Source: Pseudomonas sp. PDM04
GTDB taxonomy: Bacteria > Pseudomonadota > Gammaproteobacteria > Pseudomonadales > Pseudomonadaceae
Assembly (NCBI RefSeq): GCF_014851765.1
Contig: NZ_JACVAI010000003.1
Span: 248,001 to 312,000 of the forward strand
DNA length: 64,000 nucleotides
Direction of reading: 5' to 3'
Shown: positions 11,089-22,766 of the stretch, in pieces
Layout: each line of letters opens with the position of its first letter
Numbering within the stretch: position 1 is the stretch's first letter
The notes under the pieces: model-generated
What the model saw: only the letters and a program-made list of their open reading frames with translations
What the model was told of the DNA's origin: nothing
Database searches by the model: none
Position numbers and translations under genes: made by a program

Positions 11089-12986
11089 ATTGGCTCGGCA
11101 GGAGTAGGGCTTACCAACGGTAAACTGAGGACGAAGCTGGTTCCACCGCTGGCCGGATGCTCGACACCCAGGTGCCCGCCGGTGGCGGCGGCCAGGCTCG
11201 CGGACAGGGTCAGGCCAAGCCCGAGGCCCTGTTCGCCGGGTTTGGTGGTGAAAAACGGTTCGAACAGGTGCTTGCGGGTGTCGGCGTCGATGCCGTGCCC
11301 GTTATCACGGACCCGCAGGCGATATTTGCCGTCCAGCGCTTCGCCTTCAAGCCACAGCTCCGGCAGCGGCTGGGCCTGCATGGCGTCGAGGGCGTTGCCG
11401 ATCAGGTTGACCAGAATCTGCTCCAGGCGGGTCTGGTCGATCTGCACCTGCACTTCCTCGAAACGGCGATGCACTTGCAAGTGGGCGCTTTCGACCCGCG
11501 TACCCAGCAGTTGCAAGGCCGCCTCCACGCCCTTGCCCAGGCAGGCCTGGCCCTTGTCGTCACCGCGTCGGGCGAAGGCGCGCAGGCTGGCGGTGATCCG
11601 GCCCATGCGGTCGATCAATTCGTTGATGGTCTTGAGGTTGGTACTCGCCACGTCCAACTGGCCGCGTTCCATGAAGCGCACGGTGTTGCCGGACAAGGTG
11701 CGCAGCGCCGCCAGTGGCTGGTTCAGTTCGTGGGCGATGCTGGTGGACATCTGGCCGATGGCCGCGAGTTTACCGGCCTGCACCAGCTCATCCTGGGCGC
11801 GGCGCAGGGTTTCCTCGGCGTGCCGGCGTTCGCGGATCTGCCCCTTGAGCCGTTCGTTGCTGGCGCGCAGGTCGGTGGTGCGTTCGGTAATCCGACGCTC
11901 CAGTTGATTGTTGGCTTCCTGCAGGGCTTCCCGGGCCGCGAGGCGGGTGGCGATTACCTTGCGGCGCTCGTTCCAGGCGATCAGCAGGAACGCCACCAGG
12001 GCAAACGCCACGGCGACGAGAATGCCCTGGTTGATTGCCTCGCGGCGCAGATCCTGCAGCGGGGTGAGCAGGGTGAAATGCCAAGGCGTGTCACTCAACT
12101 GGCGGGTTTGCGAGAGGTAGCTGATGTCCTCTTCCTCGGACTCCACTTCGCTGTTGGCGGGGAAGGTCAGCTTTTCCTCGCCTTCGGCGAGTTTTTCCCG
12201 GGCCAGCGGTTGCAGTTCGTTCAGCGGGAACCAGTAGTACTGAAGGCTGCGGGCGAGTTTTTCCTTGGTGTCTTCGCTCAGCGGCACCACGGACTTCAGG
12301 CGCCGCGAAGGGTCACTGGAGAGAATGATGATGCCGTTTTCATCGCTGACGAAGGCTTCCAGGCGCGCCCGCTGCCACCGTTCCTCCATGGCTTCGAGGC
12401 GCACTTTGACCACGGCCACGCCAATGATCTTGCCGTGCTCTTCCAGGCCATGGGCCAGGTAATAACCGGGCTCGCCATTGGTACTGCCGATGCCATAGAA
12501 ACGGCCCGGCTGGCCACGAATGGCATTCTGGAAATAGGCGCGGAAGGACAGGTCTTCACCGAGGTAGCTGTCGACGTCGCGCCAGTTACTGGTGGCCATG
12601 ACGCGGCCCGTGGTGTCCATCACATAGATGGCCCGGCTGCGGCTGCGCCGGTTCAGGCCCTCGAGGTAATCGTTGACGACCTGGCGGTGTTCCGGCGTCG
12701 GGTCGGCCAGCAGCCTGGACACACTCGATTCGAGTTCCAGCAGGCTGGGCAGGTAGGTGTATTTGCTGATCTCGCTCTCGACGGCGCGGGCGTGCAGTTC
12801 AAGCTGGCGCTGGCCGTTCTCGCTGAGGCTGCGGATGCCGTAGTGCTCGCTGAGCCAGAAGCCGAGGTAACCCAATCCGACCATCAGGGCGATGATCAGC
12901 GGCGGCAGGAGCAGGTGGCGAATCTGACGGGGTTTCACGGCGAGTGATGGCGGCGCGGCGCGATAAAGAGTGGGGTCGCATTTCAT
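11085..12986 (-). CDS. aauS: Sensor histidine kinase AauS
   Basis: This 633-residue DctB-like membrane kinase has an N-terminal membrane helix (about residues 25-45), a periplasmic double-Cache sensor (about 45-320), and a second membrane helix (GILVAVAFALVAFLLIAW). A coiled coil follows, then the HisKA box with the phospho-acceptor His in SIAHELNQPLAAL, and an HATPase domain with the N box, DNGHGID and GLGLGL. It would sense glutamate/aspartate or a related ligand in the periplasm and phosphorylate AauR. ATG is preferred over an adjacent upstream GTG. It lies downstream of aatP in the same orientation, separated by a REP doublet, so it probably has its own promoter. Confidence 0.85.
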
Positions 12987-13018
12987 CACAGATGCCTTGG
13001 GTCAACCAGCGCCCACCT

Positions 13019-13117
13019 GCAGGAGCGAGCCTGCTCGCGATAGTCGTCAACGATGACGCGTTCATTCTGGATGGACGCGGTGTCTTTGAGTTCTTCGCGA
13101 GCAAGCTCGCTCCGACA
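13019..13117. repeat. REP doublet (REPIN)
   Basis: Inverted REP arms (AGGAGCGAGCCTGCTCGCGA and TTCGCGAGCAAGCTCGCTCC) surround about 50 bases. It lies between aatP and aauS and may help end or stabilise the aat transcript. Confidence 0.85.
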
Positions 13118-13135
13118 GGGAAGGGCGTACAACTG

Positions 13136-13870
13136 TCAGTGCTGCAAGATCTTGTTGAGGAAGTGCTGGGTACGTTCGGCGCGGCTGTTGATGTCGCCGA
13201 AGAACTCCTCTTTCGGGCAGTCCTCGATGATCTTGCCGGCGTCCATGAAGATCACCCGGTCCGCCACTTTGCGGGCAAAGCCCATCTCGTGGGTCACGCA
13301 CATCATGGTCATGCCTTCATGGGCCAGTTGCACCATCACGTCGAGCACTTCGTTGACCATTTCCGGGTCCAGCGCCGAGGTCGGTTCGTCGAACAGCATG
13401 ACGATCGGGTCCATCGCCAGCGCACGGGCAATCGCCACGCGCTGTTGCTGGCCGCCGGAGAGCTGGCCCGGGTGCTTGTGGGCGTGAGCCGACAGGCCGA
13501 CACGCTCCAGCAATTGCAGGCCTTTTTTGGTGGCTTCTTCCTTGCTGCGGCCCAACACCTTGATCTGCGCAATGGTCAGGTTTTCGGTGATGGTCAGGTG
13601 CGGGAACAGTTCGAAGTGCTGGAACACCATGCCCACGCGCGAGCGCAGCTTGGGCAGGTCGGTCTTCGGGTTGGCGATGGAGGTGCCATCGACCACGATG
13701 TCACCTTTCTGGAACGGCTCCAGGGCGTTGACGCACTTGATCAGGGTCGACTTGCCGGAACCGGACGGCCCGCACACCACGATCACTTCGCCTTTCTTGA
13801 CCTCGGTGCTGCAATCGGTCAGCACCTGGAAGTCCCCATACCACTTGTTGATGTTTTTGATAGAGATCAT
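13136..13870 (-). CDS. aatP: Glutamate/aspartate ABC transporter ATPase
   Basis: This 244-residue polar amino acid ABC ATPase is of the GlnQ/GltL type. Visible motifs are Walker [10 protein letters not shown] (about residue 34), the Q loop in [11 protein letters not shown], signature LSGGQQQR, Walker [13 protein letters not shown] and switch His in CVTHEM. It powers uptake of acidic amino acids through AatQ/AatM with AatJ. Its start overlaps the aatM stop (ATGA), and it is the last gene of aatJQMP. Confidence 0.92.
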   Translation of the reverse strand: MISIKNINKWYGDFQVLTDCSTEVKKGEVIVVCGPSGSGKSTLIKCVNALEPFQKGDIVVDGTSIANPKTDLPKLRSRVGMVFQHFELFPHLTITENLTIAQIKVLGRSKEEATKKGLQLLERVGLSAHAHKHPGQLSGGQQQRVAIARALAMDPIVMLFDEPTSALDPEMVNEVLDVMVQLAHEGMTMMCVTHEMGFARKVADRVIFMDAGKIIEDCPKEEFFGDINSRAERTQHFLNKILQH

Positions 13871-14541
13871 ACGGCGAACCTTTTTTGCAGACGCTTGACC
13901 AGCTGCGAGGCGGCAAAGCTGATGATGAAGTACACGAGACCTGCGAAGATCAGGAACTCATTCGAGCGACCGATGATGTCGCCACTGGCGCGCGAAGCAT
14001 TGAGGAAATCCACCAGGCCGACGGCGTAGACCAGCGAGGTGTCCTGGAACAGGATGATGCTTTGCTGAAGCAACAGCGGGGTCATCTTGCGGAACGCTTG
14101 CGGCAGGATGATCAGGCGCATCATCTGGCCATAATTCATGCCCAGCGCCTGTGCGGCACCCATCTGACCCTTGGGGATCGACTGCACGCCGGCACGGACG
14201 ATTTCGCAGAAGTAGGCCGCTTCGAACATCATGAACGCCACGATGCACGAGGTGAAGGCGCCGATCGGGGTGTCTTCGCCGGTGATCCAGCGCAGGACGA
14301 ACGGCACCGCCAGGTAGAACCAGGTGATGACCAGCAGCAGCGGGATCGAACGGAAGTAGTTGACGTAGGCGCCGGCCAGGTTCGACAGCAGTTTGCTGTG
14401 GGACAGGCGCATCAGTGCGAGCACGGTGCCCAGGATGATCCCGCCGACGACGCCCATCGCCATCAGTTGCAGGGTCATGACCATGCCGTTCCACAAGCCC
14501 GGCAGGGAAGGAATGATGCCCGAGAAGTCGAATTCCATCAT
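13867..14541 (-). CDS. aatM: Glutamate/aspartate ABC transporter permease
   Basis: This 224-residue HisM-family inner-membrane permease has the EAA loop visible as the stretch around [21 protein letters not shown]. About five membrane helices are predicted. It pairs with AatQ as the second channel subunit and overlaps both neighbours by four bases (ATGA), a tightly coupled operon. The assignment of the M and Q names follows the order in P. putida. Confidence 0.9.
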   Translation of the reverse strand: MMEFDFSGIIPSLPGLWNGMVMTLQLMAMGVVGGIILGTVLALMRLSHSKLLSNLAGAYVNYFRSIPLLLVITWFYLAVPFVLRWITGEDTPIGAFTSCIVAFMMFEAAYFCEIVRAGVQSIPKGQMGAAQALGMNYGQMMRLIILPQAFRKMTPLLLQQSIILFQDTSLVYAVGLVDFLNASRASGDIIGRSNEFLIFAGLVYFIISFAASQLVKRLQKRFAV

Positions 14542-15284
14542 TTACCCCCTACGGAGATCAGGCCAGGCACGGCGACTTTCTTCTCGACCAGGCGCATCAG
14601 CAGCATCAGGCTCATGTTCAGGGTGAAGTAGATCAGCGTGGCCAGGGTGAACGCTTCGAACAGGTTGGCCGAGAATTCGGCGGTCTGCTTGGTCTGCGCG
14701 AGCAACTCCATCAGGCCGATCAGCGACGCCACGGACGAGTTCTTGAAGACGTTGAGAAATTCCGACGTGAGCGGCGGAATGATGATCCGGTAAGCCTGGG
14801 GCAGCAGCACGTTCCAGTAGATCTGCGGCAGCTTGAAGCCCATGGCGCGAGCGGCCGATTCCTGGCCCTTGGGCAGTGCCTGGATGCCGGTGCGCACCTG
14901 TTCGCACACCCGTGCGGCCGTGAACAGGCCCAGGCACACGATGACGCTGAGGAACGCCGACGTGGTCGGGTTCAAGTCCTGCTTGTACCAGTCCTGCAGG
15001 TTCTGCGGCAGCAGGTCGGGCACCAGGAAGTACCAGATGAACAGCTGCACCAGCAGTGGCACGTTACGGAAGATTTCCACGTAGCAGGTCGCAACGCCCG
15101 ACACCAGGCGATTCGGTACGGTGCGCATGACACCCAGAATCGAGCCCAGTGTCAGGGCGATGATCCAGGCCACGATGGCGATGGCGATGGTCCAGCCCAG
15201 ACCGGAGATGTACCAGTCGAGATACGTCTCGCTGCCCACTCCGGTGGACCTGAAGAACACGCCCCAGTCCCAGTTGTAATTCAT
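14538..15284 (-). CDS. aatQ: Glutamate/aspartate ABC transporter permease
   Basis: This 248-residue permease of the amino acid ABC family has the EAA motif around ARAMGFKLPQIYWNVLLPQAY. The chosen ATG (protein starting MNYNWDWGVFF) has a strong GAGGGGAG-type ribosome binding site; the longer in-frame extension upstream runs into the aatJ-aatQ spacer. It forms the membrane channel with AatM. Confidence 0.92.
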   Translation of the reverse strand: MNYNWDWGVFFRSTGVGSETYLDWYISGLGWTIAIAIVAWIIALTLGSILGVMRTVPNRLVSGVATCYVEIFRNVPLLVQLFIWYFLVPDLLPQNLQDWYKQDLNPTTSAFLSVIVCLGLFTAARVCEQVRTGIQALPKGQESAARAMGFKLPQIYWNVLLPQAYRIIIPPLTSEFLNVFKNSSVASLIGLMELLAQTKQTAEFSANLFEAFTLATLIYFTLNMSLMLLMRLVEKKVAVPGLISVGGK

Positions 15285-15431
15285 TAGGGTCTCCCCTCGG
15301 ATTCTATCGATGTACAAATGCCCGCCTGGGGAAACTCCGTTCCCACCCAATCGCGACGATTGGGCACACACGAGCGGCTCGACAGCCACCGGTTCGAGTG
15401 TTTCCAGATTGATGCCAGCAGGGAGTGACAA

Positions 15432-15461
15432 CTCCTGAAAGGGCAACGGCCCTCTCAGGAG
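15432..15461 (-). other. Stem-loop between aatJ and aatQ
   Basis: A 12-base stem with one mismatch (CTCCTGAGAGGG / CCCTTTCAGGAG on the minus strand) lies 17 bases after the aatJ stop and is not followed by a U-run. Such intercistronic hairpins usually protect or partially terminate the transcript, giving more binding protein than permease. Confidence 0.7.
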
Positions 15462-15478
15462 ATAAGGTTAGACAGAAA

Positions 15479-16393
15479 TCAGGATTTCTTGTCGTCAGCC
15501 GCTTTATCGGTCGGCGTGGCGATCAGCGCCTTGAGCTCGTTGCTCATCGGGAAGTTCAGGTTCAGGTTTTTTGGCGGGATAGGTTGCATGAACCACTTGT
15601 CGAAAATCTGGTTGATTTCGCCCGATGCGTAGGTGGCCTTGATGGCGTCATCGACTGCCTTTTTGAATGGCTCATCACCTTTGCGCATCATGCAGCCGTA
15701 GATTTCATACGACTGTGGAGTGCCGGTCACGGCCCAGTCAGTTGGCTTTTTGGCCTTGGCCATTTCGCCGGCCAGCAAGGCGTCGTCCATCATGAACGCT
15801 ACGGCGCGGCCGCTTTCCAGCATCTGGAAGGACTCGCCATGGTCCTTGGCGGAGATCACGTTCATGCCCATCTGCTTGTCGGCATTCATTGCCTTGAGGA
15901 TGCGCTCGGACGTGGTGCCGGCGGTGGTCACGACGTTCTTGCCTTTCAGGTCGTCGAAATCCTTGTAGGCGGAGTCTTTCTTGGCCAGCAGGCGGGTGCC
16001 GACTTCGAAGATGCCCACGGAGAAGTCAACTTGTTGCTGACGCTCGACGTTGTTGGTGGTGGAACCGCATTCCAGGTCCACGGTGCCGTTTTGCACCAGC
16101 GGAATACGGGTTTGCGAGGTCACCAGGTTGTATTTGACCTGGAGGTTTGGCAGGTCAAGGTCTTTCTTCAGGGCTTCGACCACTTTCAGCTGGATGTCGT
16201 GGGAGTAACCCATCGGCTTGCCGGAGGCGTCCGCGATGTAGGAAAACGGAATGGAAGCGTCGCGATGCCCGAGAGTGATTACACCGGACTCTTTGATCTT
16301 CTTCAGGGTGCCGGTGAGTTCGGCGGCGAAAACTGGAGTGCTGATCAGAGCGGCAGCAATGGCTGCGCCCAGGATATGGGGAACGATGCGCAT
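15479..16393 (-). CDS. aatJ: Periplasmic glutamate/aspartate-binding protein
   Basis: This 304-residue solute-binding protein has a Sec signal peptide cleaved after VFA (about residue 23). The family-3 binding fold is shown by TGTLKKIKESGVITLGHRD at the mature N-terminus, followed by PFSYIADASGKPMGYSHDI and DLECGSTTNN. It delivers glutamate and aspartate to AatQMP. ATG is chosen because GAGGA lies seven bases upstream; an adjacent TTG is less likely. It is the first gene of the operon, behind a sigma-54 promoter and AauR-type sites, with a Crc/Hfq-like A-rich motif close to the ribosome binding site. Confidence 0.93.
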   Translation of the reverse strand: MRIVPHILGAAIAAALISTPVFAAELTGTLKKIKESGVITLGHRDASIPFSYIADASGKPMGYSHDIQLKVVEALKKDLDLPNLQVKYNLVTSQTRIPLVQNGTVDLECGSTTNNVERQQQVDFSVGIFEVGTRLLAKKDSAYKDFDDLKGKNVVTTAGTTSERILKAMNADKQMGMNVISAKDHGESFQMLESGRAVAFMMDDALLAGEMAKAKKPTDWAVTGTPQSYEIYGCMMRKGDEPFKKAVDDAIKATYASGEINQIFDKWFMQPIPPKNLNLNFPMSNELKALIATPTDKAADDKKS

Positions 16394-16409
16394 CAAATTG
16401 TCCTCGACA

Positions 16410-16420
16410 TTGTTTTTTTT
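16410..16420 (-). promoter_or_regulatory. Crc/Hfq-type A-rich motif at aatJ
   Basis: The minus strand reads AAAAAAAACAA just upstream of the aatJ ribosome binding site. It contains a full AANAANAA catabolite-activity motif. The same 11-mer occurs at the same place before glpF. In Pseudomonas such motifs recruit Hfq with Crc to block translation during growth on preferred carbon sources. Confidence 0.55.
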
Positions 16421-16507
16421 ATGGAGCCAGTTGATCGGCCCTTTTGAGCTTCGAACGTTTGCTGCCTTTCAAGGTTCCACGCAGCAAGCATTCGTCCGAA
16501 AGTGTAG

Positions 16508-16523
16508 AGCATGAGTCGTGCCA
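16508..16523 (-). promoter_or_regulatory. Sigma-54 promoter of aatJ
   Basis: The minus strand reads TGGCACGACTCATGCT, one mismatch from TGGCACG-N4-TTGCW with exact spacing of the GG and GC doublets. Transcription would begin about 100 bases before the aatJ start. This fits control by the sigma-54 activator AauR encoded downstream. Confidence 0.8.
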
Positions 16524-16599
16524 GGCCAGGTCGAATGCATCAACCCATTGATTTATAAGAGCTATTAGTTTTGGTTGATGTTTTTTTGATATCAGGAAA

Positions 16600-16613
16600 T
16601 CCGGTTAACCGAA
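16600..16613 (-). promoter_or_regulatory. AauR-type operator, proximal
   Basis: TCCGGTTAACCGAA matches the inverted repeat TTCGG-N4-CCGAA at all but one base. It lies about 90 bases upstream of the sigma-54 promoter, at a usual enhancer distance. I recall this palindrome as the AauR site of P. putida. Confidence 0.65.
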
Positions 16614-16630
16614 TGCCTCGAAAGGTCCTG

Positions 16631-16644
16631 TTCGGAAAACCGAA
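16631..16644 (-). promoter_or_regulatory. AauR-type operator, distal
   Basis: TTCGGAAAACCGAA is an exact TTCGG-N4-CCGAA palindrome. Its centre is 31 bases (three helical turns) from the proximal site, so two AauR dimers would bind the same face of the DNA. Confidence 0.7.
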
Positions 16645-16671
16645 TGCTATACCGCGCTGACTGACTGTCCC

Positions 16672-16700
16672 TGGGGAGCGGGCTTGCTCGCTTCCACAGG
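16672..16700. repeat. Single REP palindrome
   Basis: A lone REP-like palindrome (GGAGCGGGCTTGCTCGCTTCC) lies between the aatJ control region and the glpD terminator. Confidence 0.6.
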
Positions 16701-16725
16701 GGGAGTGTGTGAGTTGTCAGGAAGC

Positions 16726-16758
16726 AAAAAGCCCCCGAATCGTGAGATTCAGGGGCTT
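16726..16758 (-). terminator. glpD terminator
   Basis: On the minus strand an AAGCCCCTGAATC / GATTCGGGGGCTT stem is followed by TTTTTGC, a classic intrinsic terminator 24 bases after the glpD stop. Confidence 0.85.
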
Positions 16759-16781
16759 TCCGTTCACCGCAGTCCTGTGGA

Positions 16782-18320
16782 TCAGGCCGCTTCGATCTTG
16801 CGGCGGTTCTGTTCGACTGTGTTCAGGTAGTCGACGAGTTTCTGCTGTTCGGCTGCCGTGGTGAACAGGCCCAGCTTGCTGCGACGCCAGAGGATGTCAT
16901 GCGCTGTGGTCGCCCATTCTTCGCTGCACAGGTAATCGACCTCGCGGCTGTAGAGGCCGCCACCGATGTGTTCACCCAGGTCAGCGAGGTTCTGCACGCC
17001 TTCGAGCATGCGCCATGTGCGGCTGCCATAGGTGGTGGACCAGCGACGGGCGATTTCCGTGGGCACCCAATCGTACTGGTCGCGAATCCGCGAACTCAGG
17101 GCTTGCGGGGTGCTCATGTCTTCGCCGCCCGGCAGGGTTTCGCCGGCGGTCCAGCTCGGCTTGATGTGCGGGAAGTACGGTGCCAGTTGCGCCAGTGCCG
17201 ACTCGGCCAGTTTGCGGTAGGTGGTCAGCTTGCCGCCGAACACGGACAGCAACGGGGCCTCTTCAGCAGAGCCCGACAAGGCCAGCGTGTAGTCGCGGGT
17301 GACGGCCGATGGGTTGTCGGACTCATCGTTGCACAGCGGGCGCACCCCGGAATAACTGTGCAGGATGTCGTCGCGGCTGATCTGTTTCTTGAAGTGGGCA
17401 TTGACCACTTTGAGCAGGTAATCGGTCTCGCCGTCGGTGATCGCCACGTTTGCCGGGTCACCGGTGTACTCGCGGTCGGTCGTACCGATCAGGGTGAACT
17501 GGTTCAGGTACGGAATGGTGAACACGATGCGCTGATCTTCGTTCTGCAGGATGTGCGCGTGGTCGCCCTCGTACAGTTTCGGCACGATCAGGTGGCTGCC
17601 CTGGATGAGGCGGATGCCATAGGGCGATTCCATCTTCAGGTCATCACGAATGAACTTGGCGACCCACGGACCGGCCGCATTGACCAGTGCCTTGCTGCGG
17701 ATCGAGAACAGGCTGCCGTCGGCGCGCTCCAGGTGCAGGTGCCACAGGCCTTTGGTGCGGCGGGCACTGACGCATCGGGTCTGCGTGTGAACATGGGCGC
17801 CTTTCTCGCGGGCGGCCATGGCGTTCAATACCACGAGGCGGGCGTCGTCGACCCAGCAATCGGAGTATTCGAAGCCCCTGGTGATTTCGCTCTTCAACGG
17901 GCTGTCCGGACCGAATTTCAGGCTTTTCGAACCTTCCAGCTTTTCCCGTTTGCCAAGGTTGTCATACAGGAACAGGCCCGCGCGGATCATCCAGGCCGGA
18001 CGCAGGTGCGGGCGATGCGGCAAGACGAAACGCATCTGCTTGACGATGTGCGGCGCGTTGGCCAGCAGCACTTCGCGCTCGGCAAGGGCTTCACGGACCA
18101 GGCGGAATTCGTAATGTTCGAGGTAGCGCAGGCCGCCGTGGATCAGTTTGCTGCTGGCCGACGACGTATGGCTGGCCAGGTCGTCCTTTTCGCAAAGGAA
18201 TACCGAGAGACCGCGACCGGCGGCGTCCGCTGCGATTCCCACGCCATTTATCCCGCCACCGATGACGGCAACGTCGTAGATCTCAGCGATAGGAGGCGTA
18301 GGCAAGGTAGAAGTGGGCAT
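16782..18320 (-). CDS. glpD: Aerobic glycerol-3-phosphate dehydrogenase
   Basis: This 512-residue FAD-dependent membrane-associated enzyme oxidises glycerol 3-phosphate to dihydroxyacetone phosphate and passes electrons to quinone. The Rossmann motif GGGINGVG lies near residue 20, followed by the FAD-family segments DLASHTSSASSKLIHGGLRYLE and VNAAGPWV. The start MPTSTLPTPP is chosen for the conserved N-terminus and a GAGG upstream; an in-frame extension of 16 codons exists. It completes the glp regulon with glpF, glpK and glpR, but a 307-base gap with a GlpR-like operator suggests a separate promoter. Confidence 0.95.
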   Translation of the reverse strand: MPTSTLPTPPIAEIYDVAVIGGGINGVGIAADAAGRGLSVFLCEKDDLASHTSSASSKLIHGGLRYLEHYEFRLVREALAEREVLLANAPHIVKQMRFVLPHRPHLRPAWMIRAGLFLYDNLGKREKLEGSKSLKFGPDSPLKSEITRGFEYSDCWVDDARLVVLNAMAAREKGAHVHTQTRCVSARRTKGLWHLHLERADGSLFSIRSKALVNAAGPWVAKFIRDDLKMESPYGIRLIQGSHLIVPKLYEGDHAHILQNEDQRIVFTIPYLNQFTLIGTTDREYTGDPANVAITDGETDYLLKVVNAHFKKQISRDDILHSYSGVRPLCNDESDNPSAVTRDYTLALSGSAEEAPLLSVFGGKLTTYRKLAESALAQLAPYFPHIKPSWTAGETLPGGEDMSTPQALSSRIRDQYDWVPTEIARRWSTTYGSRTWRMLEGVQNLADLGEHIGGGLYSREVDYLCSEEWATTAHDILWRRSKLGLFTTAAEQQKLVDYLNTVEQNRRKIEAA

Positions 18321-18369
18321 CGCATGGCCTCGGGCATTTTTTGGTTTTCGGTATTTGAATTCGAACATT

Positions 18370-18389
18370 AATGTTCATTTGCGAAAATG
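18370..18389 (-). promoter_or_regulatory. GlpR-like operator of glpD
   Basis: AATGTTCATTTGCGAAAATG matches the enterobacterial GlpR consensus (WATKTTCGWTAWCGAWMATW) at 16 of 20 positions. It sits about 50 bases before glpD and overlaps the perfect palindrome GAACATTAATGTTC. Control by the neighbouring glpR is inferred. Confidence 0.6.
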
Positions 18390-18518
18390 GTAGCCCATAA
18401 AGCCGTGCGCAGCCAGTCACCTTCGATTGAAAATACTCATCGAAGGGCCGTGAAAGGAAAATTTTCGAACATGAAATGCGTGTGAGGACGCTGGAAGGGC
18501 ATCGATTGCGCCGGTTCC

Positions 18519-18593
18519 TTTCGCAGGCAGACCCACTGCCACACTGAATGGATGAGCGAAATGGATCAGTGTGGGAGAGGGTCTGCCCGCGAA
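18519..18593. repeat. REP-like inverted repeat
   Basis: Arms TCGCAGGCAGACCCACTGCC and its near-complement ending GGGTCTGCCCGCGAA enclose a short ATG-rich loop. This is a REP variant (GGGTCTGCCCGCGA type) in the glpR-glpD gap, 34 bases past the glpR stop. It may end glpFKR transcripts. Confidence 0.7.
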
Positions 18594-18627
18594 GGGGTCG
18601 GTACGGGCAACGAAGCAGGCGGGTGGG

Positions 18628-19383
18628 TTAAACGACTTCCAGTCGAATCTTGTGCTGGCTCAACAACTGCGCCAGGGCCGGCACCGGTTGCTGGTCGGTT
18701 ACCAGGCAATCGATGAGGCTGATCGGCCCCAGCCGAATCATGGCGTTGCGTCCGAATTTGCTGGAGTCCGCTGCCAGGATCACCTGCCGGGCATTGGCGA
18801 TGATGGCCTGGGATACCCGTACTTCCTGGTAATCGAAGTCCAGCAGGCTGCCGTCTTCATCGATGCCGCTGATGCCGACAAGGGCGAAATCGACTTTGAA
18901 CTGGTTGATGAAATCGACGCTCGCCTGACCGACCACGCCGCCATCACGCCGCACATTGCCGCCGGTCAACAGGACGTCGAAGTCGTCCTTGGCGCTGAGC
19001 ATCGACGCGACGTGCAGGTTATTGGTGATGATCTTCAAATGGCTGTGGTTGAGCAGCGCCCGGGCGATCGATTCGGTGGTGGTGCCGATGTTGATGAACA
19101 GCGAGGCGTGGTCAGGGATCTGCGCGGCAATGGCTTCGCCGATCCGCTGCTTTTCATCGCGCATCTGGTCGGCGCGCATGGCGTAGGCGGTGTTTTCGAC
19201 ACTGGAGTCGTAGGCCGCGCCGCCATGGTAGCGACGCAGCAGATTGGCTTCCGCGAGCTGATTGATGTCGCGGCGGATGGTCTGGGGGGTCACGACGAAC
19301 AGCGAGGCCATTTCCTCGATGCTGACGTAACCGCGTTCGCGAACCAGCTCGAGGATTTGTTGCTGACGGGGAGGCAGATTCAT
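18628..19383 (-). CDS. glpR: DeoR-family glycerol-3-phosphate repressor
   Basis: This 251-residue repressor has an N-terminal DeoR winged helix-turn-helix (residues 1-57: [24 protein letters not shown]) and a C-terminal sugar-phosphate isomerase-like sensor domain ([14 protein letters not shown] and [11 protein letters not shown]). It is expected to repress glpF/glpK and glpD and to be released by glycerol 3-phosphate. It lies between glpK and glpD in the same orientation, a typical Pseudomonas arrangement. Confidence 0.93.
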   Translation of the reverse strand: MNLPPRQQQILELVRERGYVSIEEMASLFVVTPQTIRRDINQLAEANLLRRYHGGAAYDSSVENTAYAMRADQMRDEKQRIGEAIAAQIPDHASLFINIGTTTESIARALLNHSHLKIITNNLHVASMLSAKDDFDVLLTGGNVRRDGGVVGQASVDFINQFKVDFALVGISGIDEDGSLLDFDYQEVRVSQAIIANARQVILAADSSKFGRNAMIRLGPISLIDCLVTDQQPVPALAQLLSQHKIRLEVV

Positions 19384-19478
19384 GGGGCGTCCTTTGGGCT
19401 GCCGTGCAAAATTTGCCCATGATGCCGCAGGAATCTGCTCCCTGCCAGTTACAACCGGATACCGGTCCGGTCCGTGGC

Positions 19479-21909
<2,431 letters not shown>

Positions 21910-21920
21910 TGAAAACCTCT

Positions 21921-21931
21921 TTGTTTTTTTT
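21921..21931 (-). promoter_or_regulatory. Crc/Hfq-type A-rich motif at glpF
   Basis: The minus strand reads AAAAAAAACAA directly before the glpF ribosome binding site (AGAGG). It contains AANAANAA and is identical to the motif before aatJ. Confidence 0.55.
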
Positions 21932-22039
21932 CTCTGGCGCTTTTTCCTGATCCTGGTCAAGGCGCGATTTTCACCGGGAAGGGTCCCCACCCTGATGCCC
22001 GGTCTACTGCGGGGTGCTGCATTGTCGCGTTATACGGTA

Positions 22040-22146
22040 TTCGTAATCGAAAAAATATAGTCAAGAAACATAACTGTCAAAGATCGAAAATGAACCATCA
22101 GTCACATCAGAACTATTAGTCACATGAATGATCGTTTTGTTTGATT
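22040..22146 (-). promoter_or_regulatory. glpF control region with GlpR-like half-sites
   Basis: The 370-base gap between glpF and ybaK holds several partial matches to the GlpR consensus. TTCGTAATCGAA (22040-22051) has both inverted half-sites, ATCGAAAATGA lies near 22084, and AATGATCGTTTTGTTTGATT (22127-22146) matches 14 of 20 positions. Individually they are weak; as a cluster upstream of glpF they are credible. No gene is seen in the rest of the gap. Confidence 0.45.
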
Positions 22147-22279
22147 GGTCAGGAGAACGCTGACGAACGGTAGGGTCTCGCCAGGTGCTGCGTAAACGCA
22201 GCCGGGATAGAGCGTTTTAGAGGGCAATGTCCTAGAATCGGACGCACTGTTCTTTCCTGCTGCCCAGTCTGGAGCTGTC

Positions 22280-22750
22280 ATGACCCCCGCATTGGATTTG
22301 TTGAAAAAGGTTCGTGCCGAACATCACGTACACAGTTACGAACATGATCCGAAGGCAGCGTCCTACGGACTCGAAGCGGCGGAAAAACTCGGTCTGGACC
22401 CTGCGCGGGTGTTCAAGACATTGCTTGCGGCCAGCGAGAAAGGGGAATTGCTGGTGGCGGTGGTGCCGGTGGCCGGCAGTCTGGACTTGAAAGGCCTGGC
22501 CCATGCGGCCAAGGTCAAGAAAGTCGAAATGGCCGACCCGGCTGCCGCGCAACGCTCCACCGGTTATCTGCTGGGCGGCATCAGCCCGCTCGGGCAGAAA
22601 AAACGCCTTCGTACCTTTATCGACCTTTCGGCTCAGGGGTTTGCCAGCATTTTTGTCAGTGCCGGACGGCGCGGCCTGGAAGTTGAATTGGCGCCGGCAG
22701 TATTGGCCGAGCATACTCAGGCGGCGTTTGCCGAAATTGGCCGCGCCTGA
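22280..22750 (+). CDS. ybaK: Cys-tRNA(Pro)/Cys-tRNA(Cys) deacylase YbaK
   Basis: This 156-residue editing enzyme of the YbaK/EbsC family hydrolyses Cys mischarged on tRNA-Pro. Family motifs are KTLLA near residue 45, VVPVAGSLDLKGLA, and the conserved TGYLLGGISPLGQKK loop. The length equals that of the typical free-standing enzyme. It lies 16 bases before a PhzF-family gene in the same direction and is probably cotranscribed. Confidence 0.92.
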   Translation: MTPALDLLKKVRAEHHVHSYEHDPKAASYGLEAAEKLGLDPARVFKTLLAASEKGELLVAVVPVAGSLDLKGLAHAAKVKKVEMADPAAAQRSTGYLLGGISPLGQKKRLRTFIDLSAQGFASIFVSAGRRGLEVELAPAVLAEHTQAAFAEIGRA

Positions 22751-22766
22751 ATCAGGGAGAAGATTT

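Noticed and set aside
11157..12947. A 596-residue frame antisense to aauS
   Set aside because: Shadow of the kinase gene with no motif of its own.
18363..18376. The perfect palindrome GAACATTAATGTTC as a separate operator
   Set aside because: It overlaps the GlpR-like site, and its arms are the same half-sites, so it was not listed as an independent element.
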